NCBI GenBank assembly: GCA_030431455.1
Contig: JAUIJE010000005.1
Location: forward strand, 124,001-188,000
Reading direction: 5' to 3'
Length of the DNA stretch: 64,000 bases
Source of the DNA: a bacterium
GTDB lineage: Bacteria > Myxococcota > UBA727 > JAUIJE01
Part shown: positions 7,885 to 16,265 of the stretch, piece after piece
Position numbering within the stretch: the stretch's first letter is position 1
Layout of the letters: every line of letters starts with the position of its first letter
Program-made: the position numbers and the translations under genes
Notes under the pieces: model-generated
Databases searched by the model: none
The model's input: the letters and a program-made list of their open reading frames with translations, nothing else
What the model was told of the DNA's origin: nothing

Positions 7885-8952
7885 ATGCGGACGTGGATGC
7901 TGTGTTTGGCATTGGTGTGGGGCACGACGTGGCCGGTGGCGGTCGGTTGCACCGGCGGCGACGGGGATGGCGACGGGGATGGAGATGGCGACGGTGACGG
8001 GGATGGAGATGGCGACGGGGATGGCGACGGCGACGGCGACGGTGGAGATGGAGATGGAGATGGAGACGGAGATGGCGACGGGGATGGGGACGTAGAAGCC
8101 CACAAGGCGGCCACGGTGAAGGCCTACCTCGCGCCGCAGGTGGCCAACGACGCAGGCGAAAACGCGATGGTCATCGCCATCACCGCGGTGGTCGAGGCGA
8201 GCGTACAAGCCAACGGCGGCGTCGAGCTGGTGACCACCGGGACCTTGACCGAACAGGGCGCGGCTTTTGTGTACAGCGCCGGGCCCAACGACCGGCTGGT
8301 GATCGACTGGGCCGCGGGCGCTGACACGGAGATCTTCGTGACCACCCTCGACGGGTATTTCGAGGCCGAGACGGTCGAAGAGTTCTTGAGCGAGCCGCAC
8401 GACGTCAACCTGCGGTACGTGCGCAGCGGCGAAGGGGACGCCACGGTCACGTCATCGGAAAACGGTGCCGATCGGTCGGCGTCCATCTCCGGTGACTTGG
8501 TCATCGACGGGCAGAGCTACACGGTCAACCTGACGAAGTCGGGCTCGTACACCTACGACCACGGGGGCAACGGCCACTCCTACGAGAGCACCGAGACCAT
8601 GGCCGGCACCGTGACCGGGCCGGACTTTTCACTGGTCGCGGTCGAGGAGTTTTGGGCGTTCACCTCGGTGTTCGGCCAGGTGGTGACCAACCGCATCCGC
8701 GAGGGGAGCACCGCCTTCACCGCGGGCGGCACCGACTATGTGTTCGACGGCCTGTACATCAAAGAGCAGACCATCGACGGCTTCGCCGACGACACCACCG
8801 GCTACTGGGATGTCTCCGGGGACGTGCTCGTCGGGGGCGCGCCGGTCGGGTCCTTGGCGTTGTCGGTCAACGACGTCACGAGCGACGTGGTCTTTGTGAG
8901 CAACAACGGCGACCAAACCGTGCTCGAGAGCACCAACAACCCGCAGGACTGA
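7885..8952 (+). CDS. GD-repeat lipoprotein
   Basis: A 355-residue protein with a lipoprotein signal ending at Cys22 (WPVAVGC). A Gly-Asp repeat follows to about residue 69, then a beta-rich globular region with no family I recognise (for example SISGDLVIDGQSYTVNL). The poly-GD segment is highly acidic and probably a flexible, calcium-binding spacer that holds the domain away from the membrane. GGAGGT lies 8 bases before the start. Its neighbours on both sides are peptidoglycan-active proteins. Similar GD spacers occur in two other genes in this window (21338-22350 and 35368-37305). Confidence 0.75.
   Translation: MRTWMLCLALVWGTTWPVAVGCTGGDGDGDGDGDGDGDGDGDGDGDGDGDGDGGDGDGDGDGDGDGDGDVEAHKAATVKAYLAPQVANDAGENAMVIAITAVVEASVQANGGVELVTTGTLTEQGAAFVYSAGPNDRLVIDWAAGADTEIFVTTLDGYFEAETVEEFLSEPHDVNLRYVRSGEGDATVTSSENGADRSASISGDLVIDGQSYTVNLTKSGSYTYDHGGNGHSYESTETMAGTVTGPDFSLVAVEEFWAFTSVFGQVVTNRIREGSTAFTAGGTDYVFDGLYIKEQTIDGFADDTTGYWDVSGDVLVGGAPVGSLALSVNDVTSDVVFVSNNGDQTVLESTNNPQD
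7957..8091 (+). repeat. GGNGAY hexanucleotide tract encoding (Gly-Asp)n
   Basis: A low-complexity array of GGC/GGG/GGA + GAC/GAT codon pairs lies in frame in the lipoprotein gene. The third-base pattern is irregular, so the repeat is conserved at protein level more than at DNA level, but it could still change length by slippage in 6-base steps. Confidence 0.9.
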
Positions 8953-8970
8953 CCGCCGGGGGGCGGTCAG
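8949..8970. terminator. Hairpin after the GD-repeat lipoprotein gene
   Basis: A 9-bp perfect stem, CTGACCGCC (8949-8957) and GGCGGTCAG (8962-8970), has a GGGG loop and overlaps the stop codon. There is no T run, so it is a weak or factor-dependent terminator. It lies between convergent genes and could serve both. Confidence 0.5.
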
Positions 8971-9008
8971 CGCTGCGGAACAAGCCGGGTGTGGCGAGGC
9001 GGGGGCGC

Positions 9009-9194
9009 TCAGTCGCCGCCGCCGAGGTCGTCCCATTCGCTTTGGCTGCGGGCGTGCTCCAAACAAGCCCCGCAGAACCAATAGTCGGGGGTGCCGCTGC
9101 CCCGCTCAGCGGGGTTGTCCTGGCCGCACGCGTAACAGGGACGCGAAGCCTCGACACCGCCCCCATGCGAAGTCTGAATGCTGGTCTTGGTCAT
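9009..9194 (-). CDS. Tiny zinc-ribbon-like protein
   Basis: A 61-residue protein starting MTKTSIQTSHGGG, with two CxxC pairs, CYAC and CGAC, about 20 residues apart. This spacing is typical of a small zinc ribbon. A clear GGAGG lies 7 bases before the ATG at 9194, which is the main reason for choosing this start in a longer open frame. The rest is polar, with an acidic C-terminus (EWDDLGGGD). It could be a nucleic-acid or protein-binding adaptor. No family assigned. Confidence 0.55.
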   Translation of the reverse strand: MTKTSIQTSHGGGVEASRPCYACGQDNPAERGSGTPDYWFCGACLEHARSQSEWDDLGGGD

Positions 9195-9383
9195 CAGGAA
9201 CCTCCAAGTGATTGGATTTCGATACCGGCGGGCGGCCGGCGGTCGCACCGGGATCGGCCCCAGGCCGCATGCGGGACTGTGGTTTGTTGCCTCTGCCAAG
9301 TTGCCGCACCCACCGGTCGGGTTCGGGCCCATCGGTCGATCTCCTGACATACACCTACATGGCGGCGCCGATACCTCGGGTAC

Positions 9384-10436
9384 ATGACCACACTGCGCAA
9401 ACAGAACTTCGTCGACCAACACCGCGGCAGCGGGGTTGAGCTCAACTCCCTCAAACAGGACAGCGCGGCCACCACCGCCCTGACCCAGGCCGGCGTCTCC
9501 GTCAGCGCGCTCGAGCAAGCGGACAAAAACCGCGACGGGCGCCTCACCGGCAAAGAAGAACTCGCCGCGGTCTTCGACGCGTTCGACGCCGGGCGCACGG
9601 GCACCGTCACCACCGCGCTGCCCTCGGGGGCGGCCACCGCCACCGGCAACGCGCTCCAGGCGATGCTCGCCCACCGCTCGGTCAACACCGCGGCCCCCGG
9701 CCTGGCCCAGCTCTCGGGCACCGTCGGCCGCGGGGGGCAAAACAAGACCGAGGACGTGAAGAAGGTGCAACAGCGCTTGGCCGACCTCGGTTTCGACATC
9801 GACGTGGACGGGCAATGGGGGCCCCAATCGCAGCGCAACCTCGACCTGTTCGACGGGATTTTGCACGGCCGTGAACACCAGGCCAGCGGCGCGCGCGTCG
9901 ACGTGATGCTCACCCTGCACAAGGCCCTGCTCTCCGCCGACGCCCCGCGCTGGGTGGAAATGCCCCTGCGCGGCCGCGGCTTCAAGAACGCGGACGCCGA
10001 CAACCACGACTACGGCGCGCACATCACGCGCAATGCCATTGTGGCGGCGGGCAAGCACTACGCGGACCATTACTTGGCCAGCCACCCGAACGCGGCCGTG
10101 ATCGCGACCAATGACGCGTCCCTGCCCCGCGGGGGGGACACGCCGGACCACGCCTCGCACGAGGTGGGGCTCGACCTCGACGTGCGGCTGCCGCGCACCG
10201 ACGGCGAGAGCGGCGGCGTGACCGTGACCAGCGGCGGCTACGACAAGAACGCGGCCCGGGCGATGATCGAAGCGTTCGCGCGACAGGACGAGGTCGAGCG
10301 GGTGTTGATCGGCGACCGCAACCTGCTCGCGGAGTTTCAGGCCCGGGGCGAAAGCTGGGCCCTCAAGGTGCGCGACGGGGGCCGCCAGCACCGCGACCAC
10401 CTGCACGTCGACGTCAAACGACCGCGGCTGTCCTGA
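9384..10436 (+). CDS. MepA/M74-like peptidoglycan endopeptidase with EF-hand and PG-binding module, no signal peptide
   Basis: A 350-residue protein. Near the N-terminus is an EF-hand-type loop, DKNRDGRLTGKE (Asp47, Asn49, Asp51, Glu58), then a PG_binding_1-like module (about 120-156, VQQRLADLGF and DGQWGPQS). The C-terminal region carries HEVGLDLDVRLP (His259, Asp266) and DHLHVDVK (His339, His341), matching the zinc ligands of M74 penicillin-insensitive murein endopeptidases. Those enzymes cut cross-link peptides in the periplasm, yet no export signal is visible here. It resembles the LysM protein at 6239 in being cell-wall directed and leaderless. The N-terminal calcium motif could control folding after export. 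Confidence 0.75.
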   Translation: MTTLRKQNFVDQHRGSGVELNSLKQDSAATTALTQAGVSVSALEQADKNRDGRLTGKEELAAVFDAFDAGRTGTVTTALPSGAATATGNALQAMLAHRSVNTAAPGLAQLSGTVGRGGQNKTEDVKKVQQRLADLGFDIDVDGQWGPQSQRNLDLFDGILHGREHQASGARVDVMLTLHKALLSADAPRWVEMPLRGRGFKNADADNHDYGAHITRNAIVAAGKHYADHYLASHPNAAVIATNDASLPRGGDTPDHASHEVGLDLDVRLPRTDGESGGVTVTSGGYDKNAARAMIEAFARQDEVERVLIGDRNLLAEFQARGESWALKVRDGGRQHRDHLHVDVKRPRLS

Positions 10437-10442
10437 CCGCCT

Positions 10443-11000
10443 TCACCAATCGAGCTTGAGCCGGGGCACGGTCTTGTCGACGACCGGGACCGCCCCGTTC
10501 TTGGTGTAGGGCCGGTAGAACTTGGCGAAGTCCTTGTGCACGGTCTTGGTCTTGAGACCCCAGAGGGTCTTCGCGACCTGCGCGCACTGGCCGAGCCGAC
10601 CGTCCGCCTGCTCCCAAAACGCACGCACCCCGTCGATTTCGCGACAGTGCGCCTTGAGGATGCCGCCGCTGGCCATCATCAGCCCTTGCAGAAACACCGC
10701 CGGGGGGGCGGCCTTGTCCATGCGGCTCCACAGCTTTTCCCAGATTTCGGTCGCTTCCCAAAAGTAGCCAGCGTTGAACAGGTCGACCCCGTACAGCCAG
10801 ATGGTGTTGGTCATCCACGCCAGCTCGCTGGGCGCCTCGTCGGGCAGGCGCAAGGTGCGCTCTTTCATGTGACCGCCCTTGTCCATCGTCGGGTGCGGGT
10901 GCCGGCCGAGGGGCACGTAGCGGTACGGGGGGAAGGCCATGTCCGGCGCGTACCGGGTCTTCACCGGCTTTTCGGGCTCAGGCAAATCCGGGGTGGTCAT
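10443..11000 (-). CDS. DUF309 domain protein
   Basis: A 185-residue soluble protein. The centre shows WLYGVDLFNAGYFWEATEIWEKLW (about residues 68-91; key residues Phe, Asn, Trp, Glu, Trp), the hallmark of DUF309, followed by helices ending FYRPY. DUF309 proteins are small helical proteins of unknown function, present in many bacteria and plastids. The N-terminal 60 residues are Pro-rich (FPPYRYVPLGRHPHP) and look like an extension. It is convergent with the M74-like gene and divergent from the UPF0158 gene. Confidence 0.75.
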   Translation of the reverse strand: MTTPDLPEPEKPVKTRYAPDMAFPPYRYVPLGRHPHPTMDKGGHMKERTLRLPDEAPSELAWMTNTIWLYGVDLFNAGYFWEATEIWEKLWSRMDKAAPPAVFLQGLMMASGGILKAHCREIDGVRAFWEQADGRLGQCAQVAKTLWGLKTKTVHKDFAKFYRPYTKNGAVPVVDKTVPRLKLDW

Positions 11001-11134
11001 GCCGCGACGCTACCACCGACGAGGTTTTCACAAGGTTTTCCACAGCTGTCAGGAAAGGTGATCCAACCGGCGTCGGTCGTTTCCTTTCGGCGGCCCGCGG
11101 CCCGGGGTACCGTGATCGACATGGGAGGTGCCCT

Positions 11135-11641
11135 TTGCACAATGTGGTGGAATTTCCGCGGCGGCGCGCCGAGCAAGGCAAACGCGTGCTGAACGTCGAC
11201 TGGGCCGACCTGGAGCTCGCGTTTCGCGACGCCACCGGGATCGAGAACCTCCTCGACAAACAATCCGGCGAAATCGTGTCCCTGTTGCCCGGCTTCTCCG
11301 ATGAGAAAGACCTGCGCGACCTCATCGCCCGCGAGCCCCACCGGTTTGTGGCCATCGAGCCCATCGGCGCAGGGTTTGCGCGGCAAGTGATGGCCGCGTT
11401 CATCGACCACGAGCCCGACAGCAAACTCAAGCAGCGGCTCACCGCCGCGCAATCGGGGTCGGGGTCGTTCACCCGGTGCCTCGCCCTGCTCAAGGACGAC
11501 GACCTCGCCCTGTCCCGCTATTACCGGTTTGAGCAGATGCATTTCTGGCGCCACGTCGAAGAACAGCTCACCGCCCAAGGCGTGACCCCCGCGACCCGGC
11601 CCCCCGGAATCGATCTGTTCGAGGGCCGCGCGCGCAGCTAG
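11135..11641 (+). CDS. UPF0158 family protein
   Basis: A 168-residue protein matching UPF0158 in layout: an N-terminal DWADLELAFRDATG helix, a LDKQSGEIVSLLPG strand pair, IEPIG and a helical segment MAAFIDH, then GSGSFTRCLALLKDDDLALSRYYRFEQ. The biochemical role of the family is unknown. The start is ambiguous: TTG at 11135 lies 5 bases after GGAGGT (11124-11129) and gives MHNVVEFPRRR; GTG codons at 11144 or 11147 are alternatives. The transcript probably ends at the hairpin 11684-11710. Confidence 0.7.
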   Translation: MHNVVEFPRRRAEQGKRVLNVDWADLELAFRDATGIENLLDKQSGEIVSLLPGFSDEKDLRDLIAREPHRFVAIEPIGAGFARQVMAAFIDHEPDSKLKQRLTAAQSGSGSFTRCLALLKDDDLALSRYYRFEQMHFWRHVEEQLTAQGVTPATRPPGIDLFEGRARS

Positions 11642-11674
11642 CCCGGCCCGGGCGAGCCCGCTTGTCACCAACCG

Positions 11675-12589
11675 CTAGTCACCATTTGGCGCGCCCTGGG
11701 CGCGCCAAATTTTGTGGCGGCGCAAGCCCAGCCGTGCGGCCCGGGCCACGTCGGGGTCCGGGTCCCGGGCCAAGCGTTCGAGCGCGGCTTCGGATCCGGG
11801 GCCGAGCAGCTCAGCCAGGCACAGCCCCACCCCGGCGCGCACCCGGGGGGTGGGGTCGTTTTCGTGCCGAAGACAGTGGGTCACGTCGGGGGGGCGGCCG
11901 GTGCGGGTGAGCTCGGACAGCGCCGCGAGCTTGTCCGGCCAAGGGTCGGCGGGGCCAAATGTGGACAGCTGTTGTTGGGCCCGCGCGCGCTGCTCCGCGT
12001 CGGGGATGCGCGGCTTGTGCGGCCGGTCGTCGTCGGGCAGCCGGTCGACGGCCCGGGCGGGGTCGAGCAACCGGAGGGCGGCAAACCGCGCGGCCTCGTT
12101 CATGACCTCGACCGACTTTTCGTACTCCAACGTAAAGTCGCGCACTTGTTGCTGCAGGGCCTCGGCCTCGTCGCGGGTGATCGCCCGCGAACGCTCGCGC
12201 CGCTCGGCCCGCGACTCGACCATCACGAACACCTCGTCGTCGATGGCCAGCGCGGCCCGGCACCGCGCGCGGTACACGGTGCTCTTGCGGCTCGAGCCCG
12301 CGTCGAGCTTGCACCCCACCAACCGGGCCTGCAGCGCGCTGTCCGGCGCCGGCCCGTGTTGCTGCACCGCGGCGGCGAAGGCCGCGCCCACCGCGCGCTC
12401 GGCAGCGGTGAGCTCGTCGTCGGTGAGCACGTTGGTGCCCGCGTCGATCTTGGTCGGCCCGTCGGCGGGGCGCGCGGCCAAGCCCGGGTGGTCGCGAAAC
12501 GGGCCCGTGCGCAGGATGTCGCGGCCGCGCACCGAGGTCTCGGCGCAGCCCGCGCAGAGGACGATCAACAGGACGGCGAGGCCGCGCAT
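11675..12589 (-). CDS. Lipoprotein with C-terminal HEAT-like repeats
   Basis: A 304-residue protein. The ATG at 12589 gives a compact lipoprotein signal, MRGLAVLLIVLCAGC, with Cys15 as the acylation site; longer starts lack a signal. The N-terminal half includes a beta-rich region with a possible disulfide pair (LVGCKLD, YRARCRAA) and a charged helix. The last about 90 residues read as two HEAT/PBS-lyase-like helical repeats (DKLAALSELTR, TPRVRAGVGLCLAELLG, DPDVARAARLGLRRH). Probably periplasmic and involved in protein contacts; function unknown. Its start lies 67 bases from the divergent truA start. The last coding bases contain a strong hairpin. Confidence 0.7.
   Translation of the reverse strand: MRGLAVLLIVLCAGCAETSVRGRDILRTGPFRDHPGLAARPADGPTKIDAGTNVLTDDELTAAERAVGAAFAAAVQQHGPAPDSALQARLVGCKLDAGSSRKSTVYRARCRAALAIDDEVFVMVESRAERRERSRAITRDEAEALQQQVRDFTLEYEKSVEVMNEAARFAALRLLDPARAVDRLPDDDRPHKPRIPDAEQRARAQQQLSTFGPADPWPDKLAALSELTRTGRPPDVTHCLRHENDPTPRVRAGVGLCLAELLGPGSEAALERLARDPDPDVARAARLGLRRHKIWRAQGAPNGD
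11684..11710 (+). terminator. Intrinsic terminator for the UPF0158 gene, inside the 3' end of the convergent lipoprotein gene
   Basis: ATTTGGCGCGCC (11684-11695) pairs with GGCGCGCCAAAT (11699-11710), 12 bp with a very small loop, followed by TTTTG on the plus strand. It lies within the coding end of the minus-strand lipoprotein gene, so the lipoprotein's last residues (around IWRAQGAPNGD) are partly dictated by the hairpin. Confidence 0.65.
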
Positions 12590-12656
12590 GCGACGGTTGT
12601 ACCGAAATGCGCGCGGTTCGGCTTTCCTTCGCGCCTGCCTTGGGTAGGCTTTTGCC

Positions 12657-13499
12657 GTGACCCCCGCGCGCGACACCTTCCGCCTCGTCGTGGCCTACCA
12701 AGGCACACGGTTCGCGGGCTACCAACGCCAAGCCGCGCAGCGCACGGTGCAGGACGTGCTCGAACAGGCGGCCCAGACCCTCGCCCACGATGCGCCCGCG
12801 CTGACCTGTGCGGGGCGCACCGACGCGGGGGTGCACGCCCGCGGTCAGGTGGTGAGCTGTGTGATGACCGCGCGCCCCCCGCTCGAACGGATGGTGCTCG
12901 CGTTCAACGCGCTGCTCCCCGAGGACGTGGCCGTGCGTTCGGCGCAAAAAATGCCCGAAGGGTTCTGCGCCCGCCGGCACGCGGTGGGCAAGCGGTATGT
13001 GTACCGGGTGCTCACCGGGCCGGCCCGGGACCCGTTTGTGCGGGAGGTGGCCTGGCACCACAAAGGCGCGCTCGATGTCGACGCGATGCAGGCCGGGGCC
13101 CGGCACCTCGTGGGCGAACACGACTTCGAGAGCTTCCGGGCCTCGTCGTGCCAAGCCGCCCACGCCCGCCGGTACGTGTGGAAGGTCGAGGTCACGCGGG
13201 CCGCGCACGAGGTGCACATCGACGTGCGGGGCAACGCCTTTTGCCAGAACATGGTGCGCATCATCGCCGGTACCCTGGTCGAGGTCGGGCGGGGCCGGCA
13301 CCGACCCGATGACGTCGCGGCCATGCTCGCGGAAAAGACACGCGAGGCCGCCGGGCAGACCGCCCCCGCGCACGGGCTCTGCTTCGACCGGGTCTACTAC
13401 CCCGACGCCCTCGACGACGCGGACATCCCCGACCGGGCTCGCTTTCCACGATATCCCGTGACGACCGAGACCTGGCCCTTCGGCAATGTGACGGCTTAG
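12657..13499 (+). CDS. truA: tRNA pseudouridine(38-40) synthase
   Basis: A 280-residue TruA: it converts uridines 38-40 of the tRNA anticodon arm to pseudouridine in the cytoplasm. The catalytic Asp56 lies in CAGRTDAGVHARGQV, the family signature. NALLPEDVAV, the FCARRHAVGKRYVYRV segment and FCQNMVRIIAGTLVEVG are also conserved. The length is near the family norm, with a slightly longer C-terminus. The start is a GTG at 12657 (MTPARDTFRLVVAYQG). The stop overlaps the end of the convergent PilZ gene. Confidence 0.95.
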   Translation: MTPARDTFRLVVAYQGTRFAGYQRQAAQRTVQDVLEQAAQTLAHDAPALTCAGRTDAGVHARGQVVSCVMTARPPLERMVLAFNALLPEDVAVRSAQKMPEGFCARRHAVGKRYVYRVLTGPARDPFVREVAWHHKGALDVDAMQAGARHLVGEHDFESFRASSCQAAHARRYVWKVEVTRAAHEVHIDVRGNAFCQNMVRIIAGTLVEVGRGRHRPDDVAAMLAEKTREAAGQTAPAHGLCFDRVYYPDALDDADIPDRARFPRYPVTTETWPFGNVTA

Positions 13500-13834
13500 T
13501 CGGCGGCGCGACCGCGGATGATGCCTTCGATCACCGCGCGGCTGGAGTCGTCCAGGTTGACGAACTCGATGCCGATGCCCTTGGTCGACCCGTCGGGGTT
13601 GTCGACGACGCGCACCACCGTGCCCAGGCCCTCGATCAACGGGCCGTCATCACGCACCGTGAACTGGAAGTAGACCATCGAGCCCAGCTGCCGCGGGTGG
13701 TCGGTCTCGATGAACATGCCCCCGGTGGAGATGTTGGGCGCGTACTTTTCGCGAAAATGGGCATAGTCATCGCTGCGAAACTGCACCAGCAGATTGAGCG
13801 GGACCCGGGCGTGTTTGCGTCGTTCAGCTGACAT
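13496..13834 (-). CDS. PilZ-domain (c-di-GMP-binding type) protein
   Basis: A 112-residue stand-alone PilZ domain with both c-di-GMP motifs: RKHAR near the N-terminus (Arg6 and Arg10, RxxxR) and NISTGG (D/NxSxxG). The flanking pattern, with GGMFIETDHP and GIGIEFVNLD, resembles the PilZ variants expanded in Myxococcus. It is the last gene of an apparent minus-strand operon after the DUF4956, HlyD and outer-membrane-factor genes, only 29 bases downstream of the latter. It may therefore report c-di-GMP levels to that envelope complex. The domain call is firm; the regulatory link is inferred. Confidence 0.85.
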   Translation of the reverse strand: MSAERRKHARVPLNLLVQFRSDDYAHFREKYAPNISTGGMFIETDHPRQLGSMVYFQFTVRDDGPLIEGLGTVVRVVDNPDGSTKGIGIEFVNLDDSSRAVIEGIIRGRAAD

Positions 13835-13863
13835 TCATGTTCCGGCCGTGGACGGGCGAGAGG

Positions 13864-15138
13864 CTATTGTGGCCCATCCAGGGTGCGCGACAAAAGTGTG
13901 CCGGTCATGGCGTCCAAATTGAGCGCGGCTTGCTCACACTCCAGGGCGGCCCGGAGCTGGGCCCGCTTGGCCCGCAGAATGCGCGCGCGGAGGATGGCCA
14001 TGTCCACCGGGTCCCCCTGCCCCTCCTGGAGCGCGGCTTCGATCTGGCGCTCGGAGCCATCCAGGGTCGGGGCCGCGGTGGTGGTGTAGAAATCCATGAT
14101 CGCCCGCTGCCCGGCCAACTCCGCCGCCGCCCGGTGCACGTCCGCCTCCAGGGCCAACCGCTCGTGCCGCAGCTCGGCCTCGTGGCGGCGCTCGCGGGCC
14201 GCGTAGCGCGCAAAATCATCCTGGGAAAAGTTGAGCAGGGGCAGGTCGATGGACAGCGACAGGCGCACCGACCATGGCTCTTGGGAGCTGCCTGGGGTGA
14301 AGCCGGCCTGGACAAAATCGAACCAAGGGATGAGCCCGGCGAAGGTCTCGCGATACGCGGCCGCGGCCGCGTCCCGCTCCGCGCTGATCCCGGCCAACAC
14401 CGGCGACACCTGGACGGCCTGGTCGACCAACGTCTGCTCGGCGCTGTCCGCGACCTCCCGGCAGCGATCCGCCGGCGGCGCGGTCAGCTCGAGGGGCGTG
14501 TCCGCGGGCAGGCCGACCAGGTAACGCAGCCGCACCTCCTGGCTTCGGGCCTCGACCTGCAACCGCGACAGATCGGCCTGCGCGTCGTTGGCGTCGAGGG
14601 CGGCCACGGAGACATCGAGCCCGGTGGCGAGCTGCGCGGCGAACCGCCGCTGCAACAGGTCGTGGATGCGGGTGGAGAGCGCGACCTGCTCCTCGGCGAG
14701 GTCGATGCGGGCCCGCAGGTTGCGCAGCTCGGCGTGCAGGCGGTGCGCTTCGCGCACGATGAGGTTTTTTTCCTGGTCGACGACCGCTTGGCGCGCGGCC
14801 ACGCGCCGGCCCTGGGTCGATTGCGACAAGCCAAACGCCCGCAGCCGGGGCGCGGGCACCCGGATGCCAAACTCCGTGTCCTCCAACGCCCGGTCGTAGC
14901 CCCCCCCGGTGAACAGCGGGTTGATCAACCGATCCGAGCGGAAGTCGCCCATGCGCACCTCGGGGTTGCGCAACATCTGGCCGAGGGTGCTCTCGGCGTT
15001 TTCCTCGTCGACGCGGTGACCGAGCGCCTCGAGCACAACCGCATTGTCAAGAGCGCGGCGGGCGGCGTCTTCGGGGGTCAGGGCCACCGGTCCCGCCCCG
15101 GCCAGCGCCACCGCCAGCACAAAGGCGCCGGGCGTCAT
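13864..15138 (-). CDS. TolC-like outer membrane factor (OEP family)
   Basis: A 424-residue protein with a short signal peptide (MTPGAFVLAVALAGAGPVA) and the long Ala/Glu/Arg-rich helices of TolC-type outer-membrane channel proteins, in two similar halves (about 25-215 and 235-420). LRYLVGLPADTPLEL is a typical inter-half element. It should form the trimeric outer-membrane and periplasmic duct of a tripartite export complex. Its start overlaps the stop of the HlyD-like adaptor by four bases (15135-15138), so the two are co-translated. It carries no lipobox. Confidence 0.85.
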   Translation of the reverse strand: MTPGAFVLAVALAGAGPVALTPEDAARRALDNAVVLEALGHRVDEENAESTLGQMLRNPEVRMGDFRSDRLINPLFTGGGYDRALEDTEFGIRVPAPRLRAFGLSQSTQGRRVAARQAVVDQEKNLIVREAHRLHAELRNLRARIDLAEEQVALSTRIHDLLQRRFAAQLATGLDVSVAALDANDAQADLSRLQVEARSQEVRLRYLVGLPADTPLELTAPPADRCREVADSAEQTLVDQAVQVSPVLAGISAERDAAAAAYRETFAGLIPWFDFVQAGFTPGSSQEPWSVRLSLSIDLPLLNFSQDDFARYAARERRHEAELRHERLALEADVHRAAAELAGQRAIMDFYTTTAAPTLDGSERQIEAALQEGQGDPVDMAILRARILRAKRAQLRAALECEQAALNLDAMTGTLLSRTLDGPQ

Positions 15139-16265
15139 GTGCCATCCCCGCGGGTGAAGCTCACGTTGAACGCTTGGCCGGGCAGCATCGGCTCGCCCCC
15201 CTGCGCAATGTCAATGAACACTTGCCGCCCAAACACCGGCTCCCCCGGCACCTTGCGAAAGCGAATGGGGAACTCCGCGATGCGGGCGCCGAGTTGGCTG
15301 ACCCGGCCCTCGCGGATGGCGCCGATGCCGTCGCTGGGCACGATGCGGGCCTGGTCCCCTTGTTTGACCCGGCGGGCCCAGCGCTCGTCGACGTAGGCGA
15401 TGACCCGGCTCGGCCGCTCGGCCACGATGGTGAGGATGGGCACGCCCCGGCGGGCCACGTCCCCCTCGCGGAGCACGTGGTCGACGACGGTGCCGGCGAA
15501 CGGGGCGCGCAGGGTGAGGTCACCGAGCGCGGCCTCGAGCCGTTCGATGCGGTGGCGCTGGGCCTCGATCGCGGCCCGGTACGGGGCCAAGCGTTGGTCT
15601 TGTTCGCCGTCTTTGGGGCTCGAGGCCCGCTCGCGGGCCCGGGCGGTCCGGGCCACCCCGTCGGCGGCCCGGCGGAGGGCTTTGGACTCGGTGATCTTCT
15701 GGCTGAGGGCGGCCTTCTTCAGCTCCAGGGCGGCCAGGCTCGGCGCCGCGGCGAGGCCTTTTTGGATCAGGTCTTGTTGGCGCAACAGCTGTTGCTCGAG
15801 CTGGGCGAGCTCGGCCTCGTCGCGCTTGAGCTCGGCGTCGATGCGCGCGACCTCGAGCGCGGCCTCGTCCGCGCGCTGCGAAAGCCGGGCCACGTCCTGC
15901 CGCTCGTCGTCGGAGAGGGCCGCGAGCTGGGCCGGGACCTCGAGCTCGAGCCGGTTGAGCTCGGCCTTGGCCGCGGCCAGCTCGGCGGTCATTTGCGCCT
16001 GGTCGAACTCGACCAGGACCTCGCCCTTTTGCACGGTGTCGCCCACCCGCTTTTTCACCGCCACGATGCGCGCGTCGGCCGCGGGGGAGATGCCCACCGT
16101 GACCGCCTCGGCTTCGCCCGGGGCCACGTTGGTGCCGACGACGTGGCGGCCGAGCACGATGGTGATCACCACCGCCACCCCCCACAGCACCCAGGGGGCG
16201 ATGCGGCGCCCGCGGCGGGACAGCCGCCAGCCACTTTGGCGCAGGCCGGCGGACTCAGAGCTCAA
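15135..16265 (-). CDS. HlyD-family periplasmic adaptor (membrane fusion protein)
   Basis: A 376-residue protein: a cytoplasmic N-terminus with many Arg, one transmembrane helix (about 24-43, PWVLWGVAVVITIVLG), a split biotinyl-lipoyl domain (ADARIVAVKKRVGDTVQKGEVLVEFD and LRAPFAGTVVDHVL), a long coiled-coil hairpin (about 100-245), and a beta-barrel region near the C-terminus. Such adaptors join an inner-membrane partner to a TolC channel. No ABC, RND or MFS pump gene is adjacent; instead the preceding gene, overlapping by 11 bases, encodes a DUF4956 membrane protein. Confidence 0.9.
   Translation of the reverse strand: MSSESAGLRQSGWRLSRRGRRIAPWVLWGVAVVITIVLGRHVVGTNVAPGEAEAVTVGISPAADARIVAVKKRVGDTVQKGEVLVEFDQAQMTAELAAAKAELNRLELEVPAQLAALSDDERQDVARLSQRADEAALEVARIDAELKRDEAELAQLEQQLLRQQDLIQKGLAAAPSLAALELKKAALSQKITESKALRRAADGVARTARARERASSPKDGEQDQRLAPYRAAIEAQRHRIERLEAALGDLTLRAPFAGTVVDHVLREGDVARRGVPILTIVAERPSRVIAYVDERWARRVKQGDQARIVPSDGIGAIREGRVSQLGARIAEFPIRFRKVPGEPVFGRQVFIDIAQGGEPMLPGQAFNVSFTRGDGT

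Noticed and set aside
7957-8091. GD tracts (also 21419-21573 and 36655-36738) considered as CRISPR-like arrays
   Set aside because: There are no spacers; the period is 6 bases and the tracts are in coding frame.
9195-9383. Divergent gap between the zinc-ribbon and M74-like genes
   Set aside because: Presumably promoter DNA, but no convincing -35/-10 pair, -24/-12 element or palindrome was found.
11021-11048. TTTTCACAA and TTTTCCACA, similar to DnaA boxes
   Set aside because: Only two imperfect boxes, no AT-rich unwinding element, and no dnaA, dnaN or gyrase genes nearby; not enough for a replication origin.
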